IMG/VR virus record: IMGVR_UViG_3300010331_000030 | Span: 1-31,079 of that record | From: a virus | Direction: 5' to 3' (one strand) | Length of the DNA stretch: 31,079 nt | Part shown: in pieces, positions 12,633 to 20,493 of the stretch | Position numbering within the stretch: the stretch's first letter is position 1 | Layout of the letters: each line of letters starts with the position of its first letter | The notes under the pieces: model-generated | The model's input: the letters and a program-made list of their open reading frames with translations, nothing else | The model's database searches: none | Told to the model about the DNA's origin: nothing | Program-made: the position numbers and the translations under genes

Positions 12633-12663
12633 TTGCCAATTGGCAACAAATATATTGTATAAT
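12633..12663 (+). promoter_or_regulatory. repressor operator and lysogenic promoter
   Basis: TTGCCAATTGGCAA (12633-12646) is a perfect 14-bp palindrome in the divergent region between the Cro-like gene and the repressor. Its left half doubles as a -35 (TTGCCA) for TATAAT at 12658-12663 with a long 19-nt spacer. This is the likely promoter of repressor and integrase, self-regulated by the same palindrome. A second inverted repeat CATGTTT/AAACATG lies in the leader (12682-12700). Confidence 0.65.
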
Positions 12664-12741
12664 AGTCTCAACAATAATAAGCATGTTTGCGTGAAACATG
12701 ACAGACAGACGTGCAATTAAAAAAAGATTGGAGTTAAAAAA

Positions 12742-13392
12742 ATGAAAAGCATTGGAGCACACATCCGGGAAATGAGAGAGCTCAAAGGATGGAGTCAGCG
12801 GCAACTTGCAATCAAGGCTGATATATCCAATACTGCGATCTCAAGAATTGAGAGAGATAAATATAATCCATCCATTGATACCTTGACATCAATTGCATAT
12901 GCATTAAATGTAAATGTGACAAGTTTTTTGAATAAACATCAAGGAGAGGATCATCATGATAATTATTATCCATACAGTGCTTTTGACAAAATCAAGATTG
13001 TCAATATCCCAATTGTGGGCACTGTCAGAGCAGGCCATCCAATCACAGCAGAGGACAACATTGCAGGATATGTGCCCATGGATATGAGCAGATTACAAAG
13101 CGACAAAAATTATTATGCATTAAAAATCACAGGAGACAGCATGGATGAGGAGATTGAGCCGGGATCTCTTGTTATTTGTGAAAAGACATCAGATGTATAT
13201 GATGGAGATCTTGCAGTCATAGGCATCAATGGATCAGAGGCCACAATTAAAAAAATCCAATTTGTAGGACAGGATGACATTTTGCTGATGCCACTATCAA
13301 AAAATCCATCTTATAAACCTAGAGTCTACAACATCATAAAAGATGAGATCTTCATCCTTGGCAAAATAGTCATGAGCATCCGATCATATTAA
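12742..13392 (+). CDS. LexA-like immunity repressor (CI type)
   Basis: A 216-residue protein. Residues 4-62 are an HTH_3 domain (MRELKGWSQRQLAIKADISN). The C-terminus is an S24/LexA peptidase: cleavage site A97-G98 in VRAGHP, nucleophile S133 in GDSMDEE and lysine K170 in ATIKK. RecA-stimulated self-cleavage would therefore trigger induction. GATTGGAG lies 8 nt before the ATG. A 15-codon frame (12698-12745) overlaps the start as ATGA but has no SD. The integrase gene follows in the same transcript. Confidence 0.95.
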   Translation: MKSIGAHIREMRELKGWSQRQLAIKADISNTAISRIERDKYNPSIDTLTSIAYALNVNVTSFLNKHQGEDHHDNYYPYSAFDKIKIVNIPIVGTVRAGHPITAEDNIAGYVPMDMSRLQSDKNYYALKITGDSMDEEIEPGSLVICEKTSDVYDGDLAVIGINGSEATIKKIQFVGQDDILLMPLSKNPSYKPRVYNIIKDEIFILGKIVMSIRSY

Positions 13393-13406
13393 GGAGATGA
13401 TGAGTC

Positions 13407-14546
13407 ATGCCAAGGCAGCAAAAAAGAGCCTCAGGACAAGGCTCAATTTACCATGATAAAAAAAGAAAGTTATGGATTGCAAGATATACCTCAGGATATG
13501 ATGATCATGGAAATCAGCTCAGAAAATCTGTATCTGCAAAGACTCAGGCTCTGCTGCTTATCAAAATGAGAGAGTATGAGAGAGATTTAGGCCTCATCTC
13601 AGCAGATGCAGAGGCAGTCACTTTTGATGATTGGATCTATAAATTTATTTATAAAATCAAAAAAGGAGATCTCAAAAACAGATCATTTCAAAGATATGAC
13701 TCCATATATAGAAATTACCTTAAAGATGCCCCTTTTGCAGAGGATAAGATCCGGGATGTCTCCATGACAGACCTCAAATCCTATTATAATGATTTACAGG
13801 ATATTAATGGCAAATCTGTGCAGACTGTCAAATTTGTCAATCTCATCATCAGAGCTGCTCTTGCAGATGCCATGTCAGACAGACTGATCCTGAGTAATCC
13901 CACAGATAAGATCACCTTTAAAAGAGCGTTTGAAAAGACTGATATCAAGGCATGGACAAAAGAGGAGCAGGCTCTTGCAGTGCAGGCTCTTAAAAACAAA
14001 AAATCAAAGTACCTGAGAGAGCTTATAATTTTAGCTCTTGCATCCGGCCTCAGACTTGGAGAGCTCTCTGCCCTCAAATGGACAGATATTGACTTTGTGT
14101 CCGGCTCCATCTCTGTGACCAAGGCCATTGAGAGAGTCAAATTGCCTGATGGATCATACAGACAGCAGGTAGGACTGCCAAAAAATGAGACTAGCATCAG
14201 AGATGTCCCTCTCCCACCTAAAACTATTGAGCTATTAAAAGATATGAGCCTCTCTGCCACTGATCCAAATGATCTGCTATTTGTCCGGGATGATGACAAA
14301 TATTTATATGACAAGACTCCAAATAGACATGTGCAGAGACTCTGTAAAGAGCTTAACATCAGCATCATCACATTTCACAATCTGAGACATTGTTATGCTA
14401 CTCGACTATTTGAGGCAGGAGTGCCCATCAAAACTGTGCAGAAATTACTTGGCCATGCTGATATGCAGACAACTCAAAACATATATATACATGTCATGCC
14501 ATCTGCAAAGACAGATGCAGTCAACCTACTTGATGATCTTTTCTGA
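13407..14546 (+). CDS. int: tyrosine integrase
   Basis: A 379-residue integrase. N-terminal arm-binding domain (GSIYHDKKRKLWIARYTSG), core-binding domain about 73-165, catalytic domain from about 180. Catalytic residues visible: R216 (SGLRLGEL), K259 (LPKNETSIR), H324-x2-R327 (HNLRHCY), H350 (LLGHADM) and Y360 (NIYIHV). AAGGAG lies about 10 nt before the ATG, 14 nt after the repressor stop. The enzyme recombines the nearby attP with a host tRNA gene end. The last codon runs into the first arm repeat (14543-14567). Confidence 0.97.
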   Translation: MPRQQKRASGQGSIYHDKKRKLWIARYTSGYDDHGNQLRKSVSAKTQALLLIKMREYERDLGLISADAEAVTFDDWIYKFIYKIKKGDLKNRSFQRYDSIYRNYLKDAPFAEDKIRDVSMTDLKSYYNDLQDINGKSVQTVKFVNLIIRAALADAMSDRLILSNPTDKITFKRAFEKTDIKAWTKEEQALAVQALKNKKSKYLRELIILALASGLRLGELSALKWTDIDFVSGSISVTKAIERVKLPDGSYRQQVGLPKNETSIRDVPLPPKTIELLKDMSLSATDPNDLLFVRDDDKYLYDKTPNRHVQRLCKELNISIITFHNLRHCYATRLFEAGVPIKTVQKLLGHADMQTTQNIYIHVMPSAKTDAVNLLDDLF

Positions 14547-14567
14547 TAGGCACACAATAGGCACACT
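14543..14567. repeat. integrase arm site, copy 1
   Basis: A 25-bp repeat identical to 14753-14777. Internally it is a near tandem of ATAGGCACACA and ATAGGCACACT, 11 bp apart. It lies on one side of the att core and overlaps the integrase stop codon. Paired, phased repeats on both sides of the core are the typical layout of arm-type integrase sites. Confidence 0.75.
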
Positions 14568-14611
14568 GACCAATTAAGATTGGCTATATCAGCCACTTTG
14601 AGGACAATTGA

Positions 14612-14635
14612 GTCAAAATCCCTCGTTCTCCGCCA
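14612..14635 (+). other. attP core matching a tRNA-Ser 3' end
   Basis: The stretch reads TCAAAATCCCTC then GTTCTCCGCCA: the 3' part of a T-loop/T-stem, an acceptor strand, discriminator G and CCA, as at the end of bacterial tRNA-Ser genes. Only this 3' end is present, so it is not a tRNA gene. Integration here would rebuild the host tRNA. It is flanked by the two arm repeats and lies between integrase and the lysis module, undivided. Confidence 0.75.
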
Positions 14636-14657
14636 TATAAAATATATATAAACCCGG

Positions 14658-14704
14658 AAATGCCTCAGAGTGCTTGTTTATCAGTGCTTTGAGGCATTTT
14701 CTAT
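14658..14704 (+). terminator. terminator after integrase
   Basis: AAATGCCTCA (14658-14667) and TGAGGCATTT (14690-14699) form a perfect 10-bp stem with a 22-nt loop, followed by TTCTAT. It ends the repressor-integrase transcript. Because it lies just beyond the tRNA-like core, in a prophage it could also end transcription of the host tRNA. Confidence 0.8.
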
Positions 14705-14752
14705 GTCTCGCCTTGTGTCGTTAAATAGTGCCTTTTTTGGTCAAATATTGAG

Positions 14753-14777
14753 CTGATAGGCACACAATAGGCACACT
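14753..14777. repeat. integrase arm site, copy 2
   Basis: Exact second copy of the 25-bp element at 14543-14567, on the other side of the att core and in the same orientation. The two copies lie about 210 bp apart and bracket the core at distances of about 45 and 118 bp. Confidence 0.75.
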
Positions 14778-14800
14778 AAAATCAGATTAAGATCTAAAAA

Positions 14801-14837
14801 AAGACAAAAAAAAAGACATCCAATCAGGATGCCTTTT
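14801..14837 (-). terminator. terminator of the late operon
   Basis: Minus strand: AAAAGGCATCC, loop TGATT, GGATGTCTTTT form an 11-bp stem with one G-T pair, followed by further T. It begins 5 nt after the endolysin stop and closes the long structural and lysis transcript before the att region. Confidence 0.9.
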
Positions 14838-14842
14838 CTAAT

Positions 14843-15838
14843 TTATTCTATTATTATTTTTGTCCATGGAGTCTGTCCATTGACTTTGATTTCATTTTCT
14901 GTCAGCAGACTCTCCACAATTTTTGCTGTCTCCATTGCACCATTTTTATTGTCAAACACTCCAAACTGAGTGATCACCTTGAAAAATTTGCCCTCAGGTG
15001 CAAAGATATTATCATCCTTTATTGCTGCATCAAGCTCCTTAATCTGCTCTGCTATTTTTGATAGTGTCTGAGGCCCTGCTGAGCCATCCACTGTGAGCTT
15101 GTTATCTGTCTGATATTGTCTGATTATCCCATCAGTCTCAGGCCCAAATGAGCCATCTGTGTCCAATTTATAGCCTAATCTGACAAGATCTCTCTGCATC
15201 TTGAGGACTCCATCTCCTGAGTCTCCATCTTTATAATATATGACAGGACTTGCCTGCCCTGCTTTGAGCTTGAGTCCATAATGCTCTGCAATACATCTGA
15301 CCTTATTCCGGGCCAAGATCCTGAGATTGTCATCAACCATGAGCCAAGAGCAATGCTTTGCATTTGTGTGATATCCATGCTCAATGATCAGAGGCAGCTT
15401 GACTCCCAATTTAAGGCCATACCTGTGTATGCCATAATAGTCAGTGTCTGAGCTGTTTTTTCGTGTCAGCAGATCATACTCCTTGATGCCCATTGTGGCA
15501 GCAATTGTCTTGCCTAACTTATGAGACAGATCCTGATCATTGACTGTCAATGGCTCATAGATCAGCACCTTGTCAAAATCTGTCCTTGGTGCATTGGTAT
15601 GATCTGACAATATCAGATCATACCCTTGAAACATCTTAACCCGGTCATATACAGAGGGAAATGCCTTGAGAGATCTGCTGATCTTTGCAGAGACTCCATC
15701 ATATTTATCAAACTCTGCAAGCTCATACATTGAGAGCTTATGCATCTGAGTGCCCTCAAAATATCCCGGACATGTGCCTTTGTTATATCCCTCTGTATGC
15801 CCCGGATCAATTCCAACTGTTAAAATTTTAAGGCTCAT
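14843..15838 (-). CDS. endolysin: N-acetylmuramoyl-L-alanine amidase
   Basis: A 331-residue lysin. Residues 1-190 are an Amidase_3 domain with zinc ligands H14 (DPGHTEG), E28 and H80 (SDHTNA) and catalytic E153 (IIEHGYHTN). Residues 205-262 are a PG_binding_1 domain (GVLKMQRDLVRLGYKLDTDG). Residues 285-331 (FFKVITQFGVFDNKNGAMET) look like a SPOR-type or similar wall-binding domain. It cuts the amide bond between MurNAc and the stem peptide. No signal peptide, so release depends on the holin just upstream. Confidence 0.95.
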   Translation of the reverse strand: MSLKILTVGIDPGHTEGYNKGTCPGYFEGTQMHKLSMYELAEFDKYDGVSAKISRSLKAFPSVYDRVKMFQGYDLILSDHTNAPRTDFDKVLIYEPLTVNDQDLSHKLGKTIAATMGIKEYDLLTRKNSSDTDYYGIHRYGLKLGVKLPLIIEHGYHTNAKHCSWLMVDDNLRILARNKVRCIAEHYGLKLKAGQASPVIYYKDGDSGDGVLKMQRDLVRLGYKLDTDGSFGPETDGIIRQYQTDNKLTVDGSAGPQTLSKIAEQIKELDAAIKDDNIFAPEGKFFKVITQFGVFDNKNGAMETAKIVESLLTENEIKVNGQTPWTKIIIE

Positions 15839-15851
15839 CAGCTCACTCCTC

Positions 15852-16103
15852 TCATTTCCTTGCCTCTACCATGTTTTTTGTCCCACTAAATAAACCGGAT
15901 GCACTCAATCCAATTGCTATGCCCTGCCAAATGCCTGCCTTGATGTCTCCCTCTGAGATATAAAAAATGCCTATTGCAAGGCCTATAATAAGACTCACAA
16001 CAAGCAAGTATTTTGGATTGATCCACTCCAACCTCTTGACAACTTCTGTCAGGCCTATTGTCAAGGCCACTGCTACTGCAAAATTAACTGCTACATTATC
16101 CAT
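15852..16103 (-). CDS. holin, A118-like
   Basis: An 83-residue membrane protein with three hydrophobic segments (about 4-20, 32-49, 57-72) and a charged end NMVEARK. The motifs LTEVVKR, GIFYISEGDIKAGIWQGI and GLSASGLFSGTKN match the Listeria A118-type holin pattern closely. It would form the inner-membrane lesion that lets the amidase reach the wall. GAGAGGAGCAGTCAAA precedes the ATG; the endolysin follows after 13 nt. Confidence 0.88.
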   Translation of the reverse strand: MDNVAVNFAVAVALTIGLTEVVKRLEWINPKYLLVVSLIIGLAIGIFYISEGDIKAGIWQGIAIGLSASGLFSGTKNMVEARK

Positions 16104-16120
16104 TTTGACTGCTCCTCTCT

Positions 16121-16399
16121 TTATATATTATTTAATTTTTCTAATACTGTTATTCTTATTTCGTGCTTGTCCACAAATTTATCAAGTTCATCAAGCTGCA
16201 AATGGATCTCATGATGATCTTCTTTGTTGTCTGCTAAAAAAGTATTGAGAGACTGTATCTGATAAGTCACAGGAGACAGAGCCTGCTTGATGGCCCTCTC
16301 AAGTCTATCATTTTGATATTTGTTGATGTAAACCACTGCCCCAAAAACACTGCCACCAATACTGATAATGATTGATATCAACTGTAAAAAATCTATCAT
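16121..16399 (-). CDS. membrane-anchored coiled-coil protein of the lysis cassette
   Basis: A 92-residue protein with an N-terminal membrane helix (about 2-25, MIDFLQLISIIISIGGSVFG) and a long charged coiled coil (SLNTFLADNKEDHHEIHLQL). The build resembles XhlA-type or spanin-like accessory lysis proteins seen next to holins in Gram-positive phages. TGGAGGTGACAG precedes the ATG. Function inferred from position and shape. Confidence 0.65.
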   Translation of the reverse strand: MIDFLQLISIIISIGGSVFGAVVYINKYQNDRLERAIKQALSPVTYQIQSLNTFLADNKEDHHEIHLQLDELDKFVDKHEIRITVLEKLNNI

Positions 16400-16420
16400 C
16401 TGTCACCTCCATCAGTTTTG

Positions 16421-16879
16421 CTATACTGTTTCATATCCCATCCTCAGATTTGCCATGCCAAAATTTGAGCCTGTATACAATGTGCCTGAGCATCTAACTC
16501 TGTAATATCTATAATAAATTGAGCTCACAATGTCAAATGATACCTCTGTTATGACTTGTGGCCTTATAGCTGTCAAAATTGGTGTATATACTGTATTATC
16601 TTGACTGCCCTCAAAAACAAAGTCTTTTAATCTGTTCTGATTGTCTAGCAAATACAGCTTTTTCACATTGACAGCTTTTTTAAAATCAATCCCTATAAAT
16701 TGGCCAATAGATCCACTTGCTGACCATATTGATGACATAGAGTTATCAAATGCATTTTTGACAGGATATGTTGAGCTAAATTCTGATGATGCAAATGGAT
16801 TTGGTATCTCATCATATAATGAGCTGCTTTGAGTATCATCATAAATGATATTTGTGCCAATGCTTATCTTGCCCATCAT
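16421..16879 (-). CDS. discoidin (F5/8 type C) tail protein
   Basis: A 152-residue protein. Residues 30-150 read as an F5/8 type C domain: YPVKNAFDNSMSSIWSASGS, GQFIGIDFKKAVNVKKLYLL, DFVFEGSQDN, YYRYYRVRCSG. Such beta-sandwiches bind glycans or lipids. It starts on the stop of the upstream fibre gene (ATGA) after AGGAGTGTGAC. It is the second discoidin domain in the tail module, after the hub C-terminus. Likely a receptor- or mucus-binding tip protein. Confidence 0.78.
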   Translation of the reverse strand: MMGKISIGTNIIYDDTQSSSLYDEIPNPFASSEFSSTYPVKNAFDNSMSSIWSASGSIGQFIGIDFKKAVNVKKLYLLDNQNRLKDFVFEGSQDNTVYTPILTAIRPQVITEVSFDIVSSIYYRYYRVRCSGTLYTGSNFGMANLRMGYETV

Positions 16880-17511
16880 GTCACACTCCTGAAATATAAT
16901 ATATTTGGATCAGGAGATGCAATCTCTGCAAATTGGGCCTCTGTACCAACCCAAAAAAATAATCCTGTTGATGTCCTCTCATTATTTACTGATGCCCCGG
17001 ATGGCATTTGAACAAATAATTTTCCTGTTGATGGATCAATTACCACCTCAGCAGTCTCTGTTGTCTTTGCTTTGGCCTTAATCCCTCCAAGCTCTGTCTC
17101 TGTTGCCTGAGTCAAGGCAGCTCCTCCTGAGGAGGCCTCAGTCAACATAAACTGATCACCTATCTCATCATAGCTGAGGACATACCCATCTTTGCCTACA
17201 AAATCATCAATATTGATATCCTTGCCTCTGATTGTGCCTTTGATTGTGACTTTGCCATCCTCATCAGCATCACTGATAGAGATGTTTTCACCTGACAGGA
17301 TGCCCATGACAGCATTGATTGTCTTGTCATTGCCTGATATTGTTATTATTATATTTTTGCCTGCAAGGAGATTTTGACTGTATTCATTTGGATCTGAAAT
17401 AAAATTTTCACCTGAGACAGACTCTCTTATAATTGGAGCTGCATCCTGCTCAAGCAACCTGAGCTGTGCATCTGTTTTATTTTTAAGAGCTTTGCTGATG
17501 TTGTTGCTCAA
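16876..17511 (-). CDS. tail fibre / tail tip protein
   Basis: A 211-residue protein with a helical start and then repetitive beta motifs (GKDINIDDFVGKDGYVLSYD, EIGDQFMLTEASSGGAALTQ). The segment TQATETELGGIKAKAKTTET is typical of phage fibre shafts. The C-terminal SPDPNILYFRSVT resembles a short fibre knob. Start is TTG at 17511: GGAGG lies about 10 nt upstream and no ATG is near. It lies between hub and discoidin protein, so it probably joins them. Confidence 0.7.
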   Translation of the reverse strand: MSNNISKALKNKTDAQLRLLEQDAAPIIRESVSGENFISDPNEYSQNLLAGKNIIITISGNDKTINAVMGILSGENISISDADEDGKVTIKGTIRGKDINIDDFVGKDGYVLSYDEIGDQFMLTEASSGGAALTQATETELGGIKAKAKTTETAEVVIDPSTGKLFVQMPSGASVNNERTSTGLFFWVGTEAQFAEIASPDPNILYFRSVT

Positions 17512-17513
17512 AA

Positions 17514-20120
17514 TTAAGCACCTCCTCTATAATACATAGCCAATTGCTCAAGCTGCAATCTGTAAAATCCATTGTTTGCTGAGACATTGAGTCTGTATTT
17601 TGCATAGGCAATTGCATTTGTGAAATCAAATGATCTCTCCTCATGTATCTGCCATGCAGTCTGATTGCTCCTAGTATCAAGTACAATCCATTTCTCTCCA
17701 TCAAATCCTTCAAACTGCCAATTTTTAGGCATTGCTTTGTTATAATCAAGAGCCTGCCTTGCCTTGAGCATGTATTTGTCAATGATTGTCTTTTCATTAA
17801 ATGTATACTCTATCCACCCATATGAGCTGACAGCGTTCCAATACAGATCATCTGATGTTGAATTGAGAGCGTTCCATGGTCCATAATCGTTATCATATAG
17901 AGTGAGGACAGATGATGCCCTTGCCACTCCTGATGGTGCTGTGTTTGATGTCATTTCAGGGATCAGATTGAGTGCTGCATTGCCTGCCTGTGTCGCTGTG
18001 TCCTCAGGCAGAGTGCCCACATCAACTGAGTCTCCATAATAATAGCATTGGAGATCCATTGTAAAATCCTTGTCAGTCATCTTGAGATTGAGTGAGCTGA
18101 TCCTGTAAATCCCTGCACTCATGGAGGATGACTCATTGACTTGAATAAAATCACCAACTTGCAGCCAAGGCACTGCCACTGCTGCAAAATTGACAATTGC
18201 TGTCCTGCTGTTCATGAGATAGATTGATCTGTCTGCAATTTTTTGGAGTTCTGCAATTGTTGATGCCTCTGTTGCATCAACCTTGAGTATTTTCTGAGGC
18301 AGGATGTTGTATTTTGCAGCATCCGGAAATAAAGCAGTGTATGAGATCACATTGTCTCCTAACTTGCCATAGACAATAACCATATAATAAAGATCTTTGT
18401 CCTCAAGCTGATAGCTGAGAGATGTGATGTCAAGTCCCTCCTCAAAAGTGTATGCAATAAAAATCTCATCAGGCTGATAATCTCTTTTAAAATAGATTTT
18501 GCCATACTCATCAGCACCATAATCAAAGGATGCAAGATCTGCCAAAAATTGAAATGCATCAGCATATGTCTGCCAACTAAATTCCTTGGAGATGCTGATC
18601 CCTGTTGTGTCAATCTCACCTGTCTCAATGCCTGCCAAATAGCACAAATATCCAAATATATGCTCTATTGGCTGAGACTCAAAATTGACAGTGTGAGCTC
18701 CTGCCTCTGTGATAGTCTGATCAAGAGCCTTTTTGAGATTATCTCTGCAAGATATCTCCATAGTATGAGGCCATGATTTCATGCTGAAACTGTCAATCAT
18801 GCCTGTAAATGTCTCAATCAGATCTGATCCATATCCCTGCTTTACAATTAATTGCTTATTGAGGCCTACAATCCCGAATAAAGGACTTTCGTGATTTTTA
18901 GGATTGATTGCTCCATTACTATTGTCCACTGATAAGCTCAGGCTGTTTGCTCCACCTTTGCCTTTTGATATTGAGATGCTTGATGCCTTTAAAGGTGCAG
19001 AGTATTTTTCTCTTGTAAATCCATAAAAAGCTGATGTTTTCCCATCTGTGTGCCCAACTGCTGTTATTGTCCCATTTGGAGTAAATATCAATATTAACCC
19101 GGCATAAAATTGCCTTTCTAATTGTGCAACTGCCTGCCAATTTTCAGGCCTGTAATAATCTAAATCGGTCATAGTATCTGATGTTTTTTTTCTGTATAAA
19201 ACTGCACTATCAAGCATGGACTGCCAAATCATGTAATTATACCCATCATTTCCATAAGATAAAAAAGAGAATAGGCCATATCCTGATGTTATTACAGGAT
19301 CATCAATATTCCCTATATATGACCAATTTGCTCCCTCATCCATTGACTCATAAATGTAACATCTGCCTGTCCCTGTAATACTTGTGATCATGATTGCTAT
19401 TTTACCATTATCAAACACTGCAAATCCTTGTATTCTATCCCCGGCATAATTCATCTCTTGTTTTATTGGCTTAAATGCCCAATTTTCTATATCATCTGAG
19501 TAAAAAATGCAGGACTGTTTAAAATAATAGCCTTGATATAACCAAGGGATGACAGCAGGCAAAATGACTCTCCCTGAATTAAGCTGTATAGGTTTACCAA
19601 GTCCATTATCATTGATAGAAACAGTATTCCCAATTGTATTAATTGAGCTGATTGTCTGATTGAGCACGAAATCATTTCCTAGTCCATTATCTGAAATATA
19701 GAGTTTTATAAAATGATTTGCTGTTGTCTGATTTCCTCTCTCATACACAAAGAGCAGTATTTTCCCATTTTTCAGCTTGAGCAATACTGATGATCTTTCA
19801 TAACCTGATACAAATGTTATTGTTGTAAATTCCTGCTCATTGGCAATAACTGCATCATTTGATGACAGCAGCTCATCCTCAGTGTCAACAACTGATAGCA
19901 TGATCTTATTGTCAATTCTGTATGTTGCTAAGATTTTGCCATCTGCTCTGATGCAGAAATCTCCATAAAATCCACCTGATCTGAATGTCCTCACAATACT
20001 CTCTTTGATGTCTGAATAACCCTCAAATCCCTCAATGTCCAACTCATAGCTGAATTTGTCCTGTCCAATCATTTTCTGACTCTTTAAAATCTCTTGTGTC
20101 TCCTGACTGATCTCTCTCAT
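17514..20120 (-). CDS. tail hub protein with sialidase-like propeller and discoidin domain
   Basis: An 868-residue protein starting MREISQETQEILKSQKMIGQ; GGAGGCATGATGAT precedes this ATG and the longer frame overlaps the upstream gene. Residues 1-40 look like the usual hub start. About 50-370 is a BNR/sialidase-like region with repeated NGKI-type strands, a perfect Asp-box SMDEGANW (259-266) and a weaker one (SDDIENW, 208-214). About 375-720 is the baseplate hub/tail-associated part (SISKGKGGANSLSLSVDNSN). About 735-868 is a discoidin domain (WNALNSTSDDLYWNAVSSYG, WIEYTF, KNWQFEGFDG). I see no FRIP motif, so the propeller may bind rather than cut sialic acid. Confidence 0.78.
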   Translation of the reverse strand: MREISQETQEILKSQKMIGQDKFSYELDIEGFEGYSDIKESIVRTFRSGGFYGDFCIRADGKILATYRIDNKIMLSVVDTEDELLSSNDAVIANEQEFTTITFVSGYERSSVLLKLKNGKILLFVYERGNQTTANHFIKLYISDNGLGNDFVLNQTISSINTIGNTVSINDNGLGKPIQLNSGRVILPAVIPWLYQGYYFKQSCIFYSDDIENWAFKPIKQEMNYAGDRIQGFAVFDNGKIAIMITSITGTGRCYIYESMDEGANWSYIGNIDDPVITSGYGLFSFLSYGNDGYNYMIWQSMLDSAVLYRKKTSDTMTDLDYYRPENWQAVAQLERQFYAGLILIFTPNGTITAVGHTDGKTSAFYGFTREKYSAPLKASSISISKGKGGANSLSLSVDNSNGAINPKNHESPLFGIVGLNKQLIVKQGYGSDLIETFTGMIDSFSMKSWPHTMEISCRDNLKKALDQTITEAGAHTVNFESQPIEHIFGYLCYLAGIETGEIDTTGISISKEFSWQTYADAFQFLADLASFDYGADEYGKIYFKRDYQPDEIFIAYTFEEGLDITSLSYQLEDKDLYYMVIVYGKLGDNVISYTALFPDAAKYNILPQKILKVDATEASTIAELQKIADRSIYLMNSRTAIVNFAAVAVPWLQVGDFIQVNESSSMSAGIYRISSLNLKMTDKDFTMDLQCYYYGDSVDVGTLPEDTATQAGNAALNLIPEMTSNTAPSGVARASSVLTLYDNDYGPWNALNSTSDDLYWNAVSSYGWIEYTFNEKTIIDKYMLKARQALDYNKAMPKNWQFEGFDGEKWIVLDTRSNQTAWQIHEERSFDFTNAIAYAKYRLNVSANNGFYRLQLEQLAMYYRGGA

Positions 20121-20124
20121 ATCA

Positions 20125-20481
20125 TCATGCCTCCAATAAAGAGACAGAGCACTCAAAGATCTGCCCATGTCTCCATGTATCAATTTTAAACTCCTGCATG
20201 ATCATATCCATGCTGAGGCCATAAGCATCAGTAAATAGCTTGATCTCTTTTGTCAGATCATCTGTCTGTAATATATTGAGCTCCTCAAAGTCATAGACAA
20301 TGATTTTGAAATTGACAGAGACTCTCTCTCTGCCTCCTTGCTGCAAGATGCTATTTGGCATTGTATTGTCCTGACTTGGGATCAGTCTCATCTCATTGAG
20401 ATCTGCCTTTTTGTGAGGAGGCAGATATGATCCATCTAATACATCAAGATCTTTATTGCCCCATGTAAATGCTGCCATCAT
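20125..20481 (-). CDS. small tail protein, between tape measure and hub
   Basis: A 118-residue protein starting M(M)AAFTWGNKDLDVLDGSY after AAAAAGGAGGCACA. Beta-rich with RVSVNFKIIVYDFEELN and an acidic end. Position (tape measure, then this, then hub) is that of a distal tail protein, but it is much shorter than typical Dit (over 200 residues). It could correspond to the ring-forming domain only. Role inferred from position. Confidence 0.62.
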   Translation of the reverse strand: MMAAFTWGNKDLDVLDGSYLPPHKKADLNEMRLIPSQDNTMPNSILQQGGRERVSVNFKIIVYDFEELNILQTDDLTKEIKLFTDAYGLSMDMIMQEFKIDTWRHGQIFECSVSLLEA

Positions 20482-20493
20482 TGTGCCTCCTTT

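Noticed and set aside
13784-14371. 195-codon minus-strand frame
   Set aside because: Antisense to the integrase catalytic domain; no SD and Ser/Leu-rich shadow composition.
14600-14640. tRNA gene
   Set aside because: Only the 3' T-stem/acceptor end is present; no anticodon arm or 5' half exists upstream. It is the att core.
16421-17511. Diversity-generating retroelement target at the tail tip
   Set aside because: No reverse transcriptase and no template repeat of the fibre or discoidin C-terminus is visible in the window.
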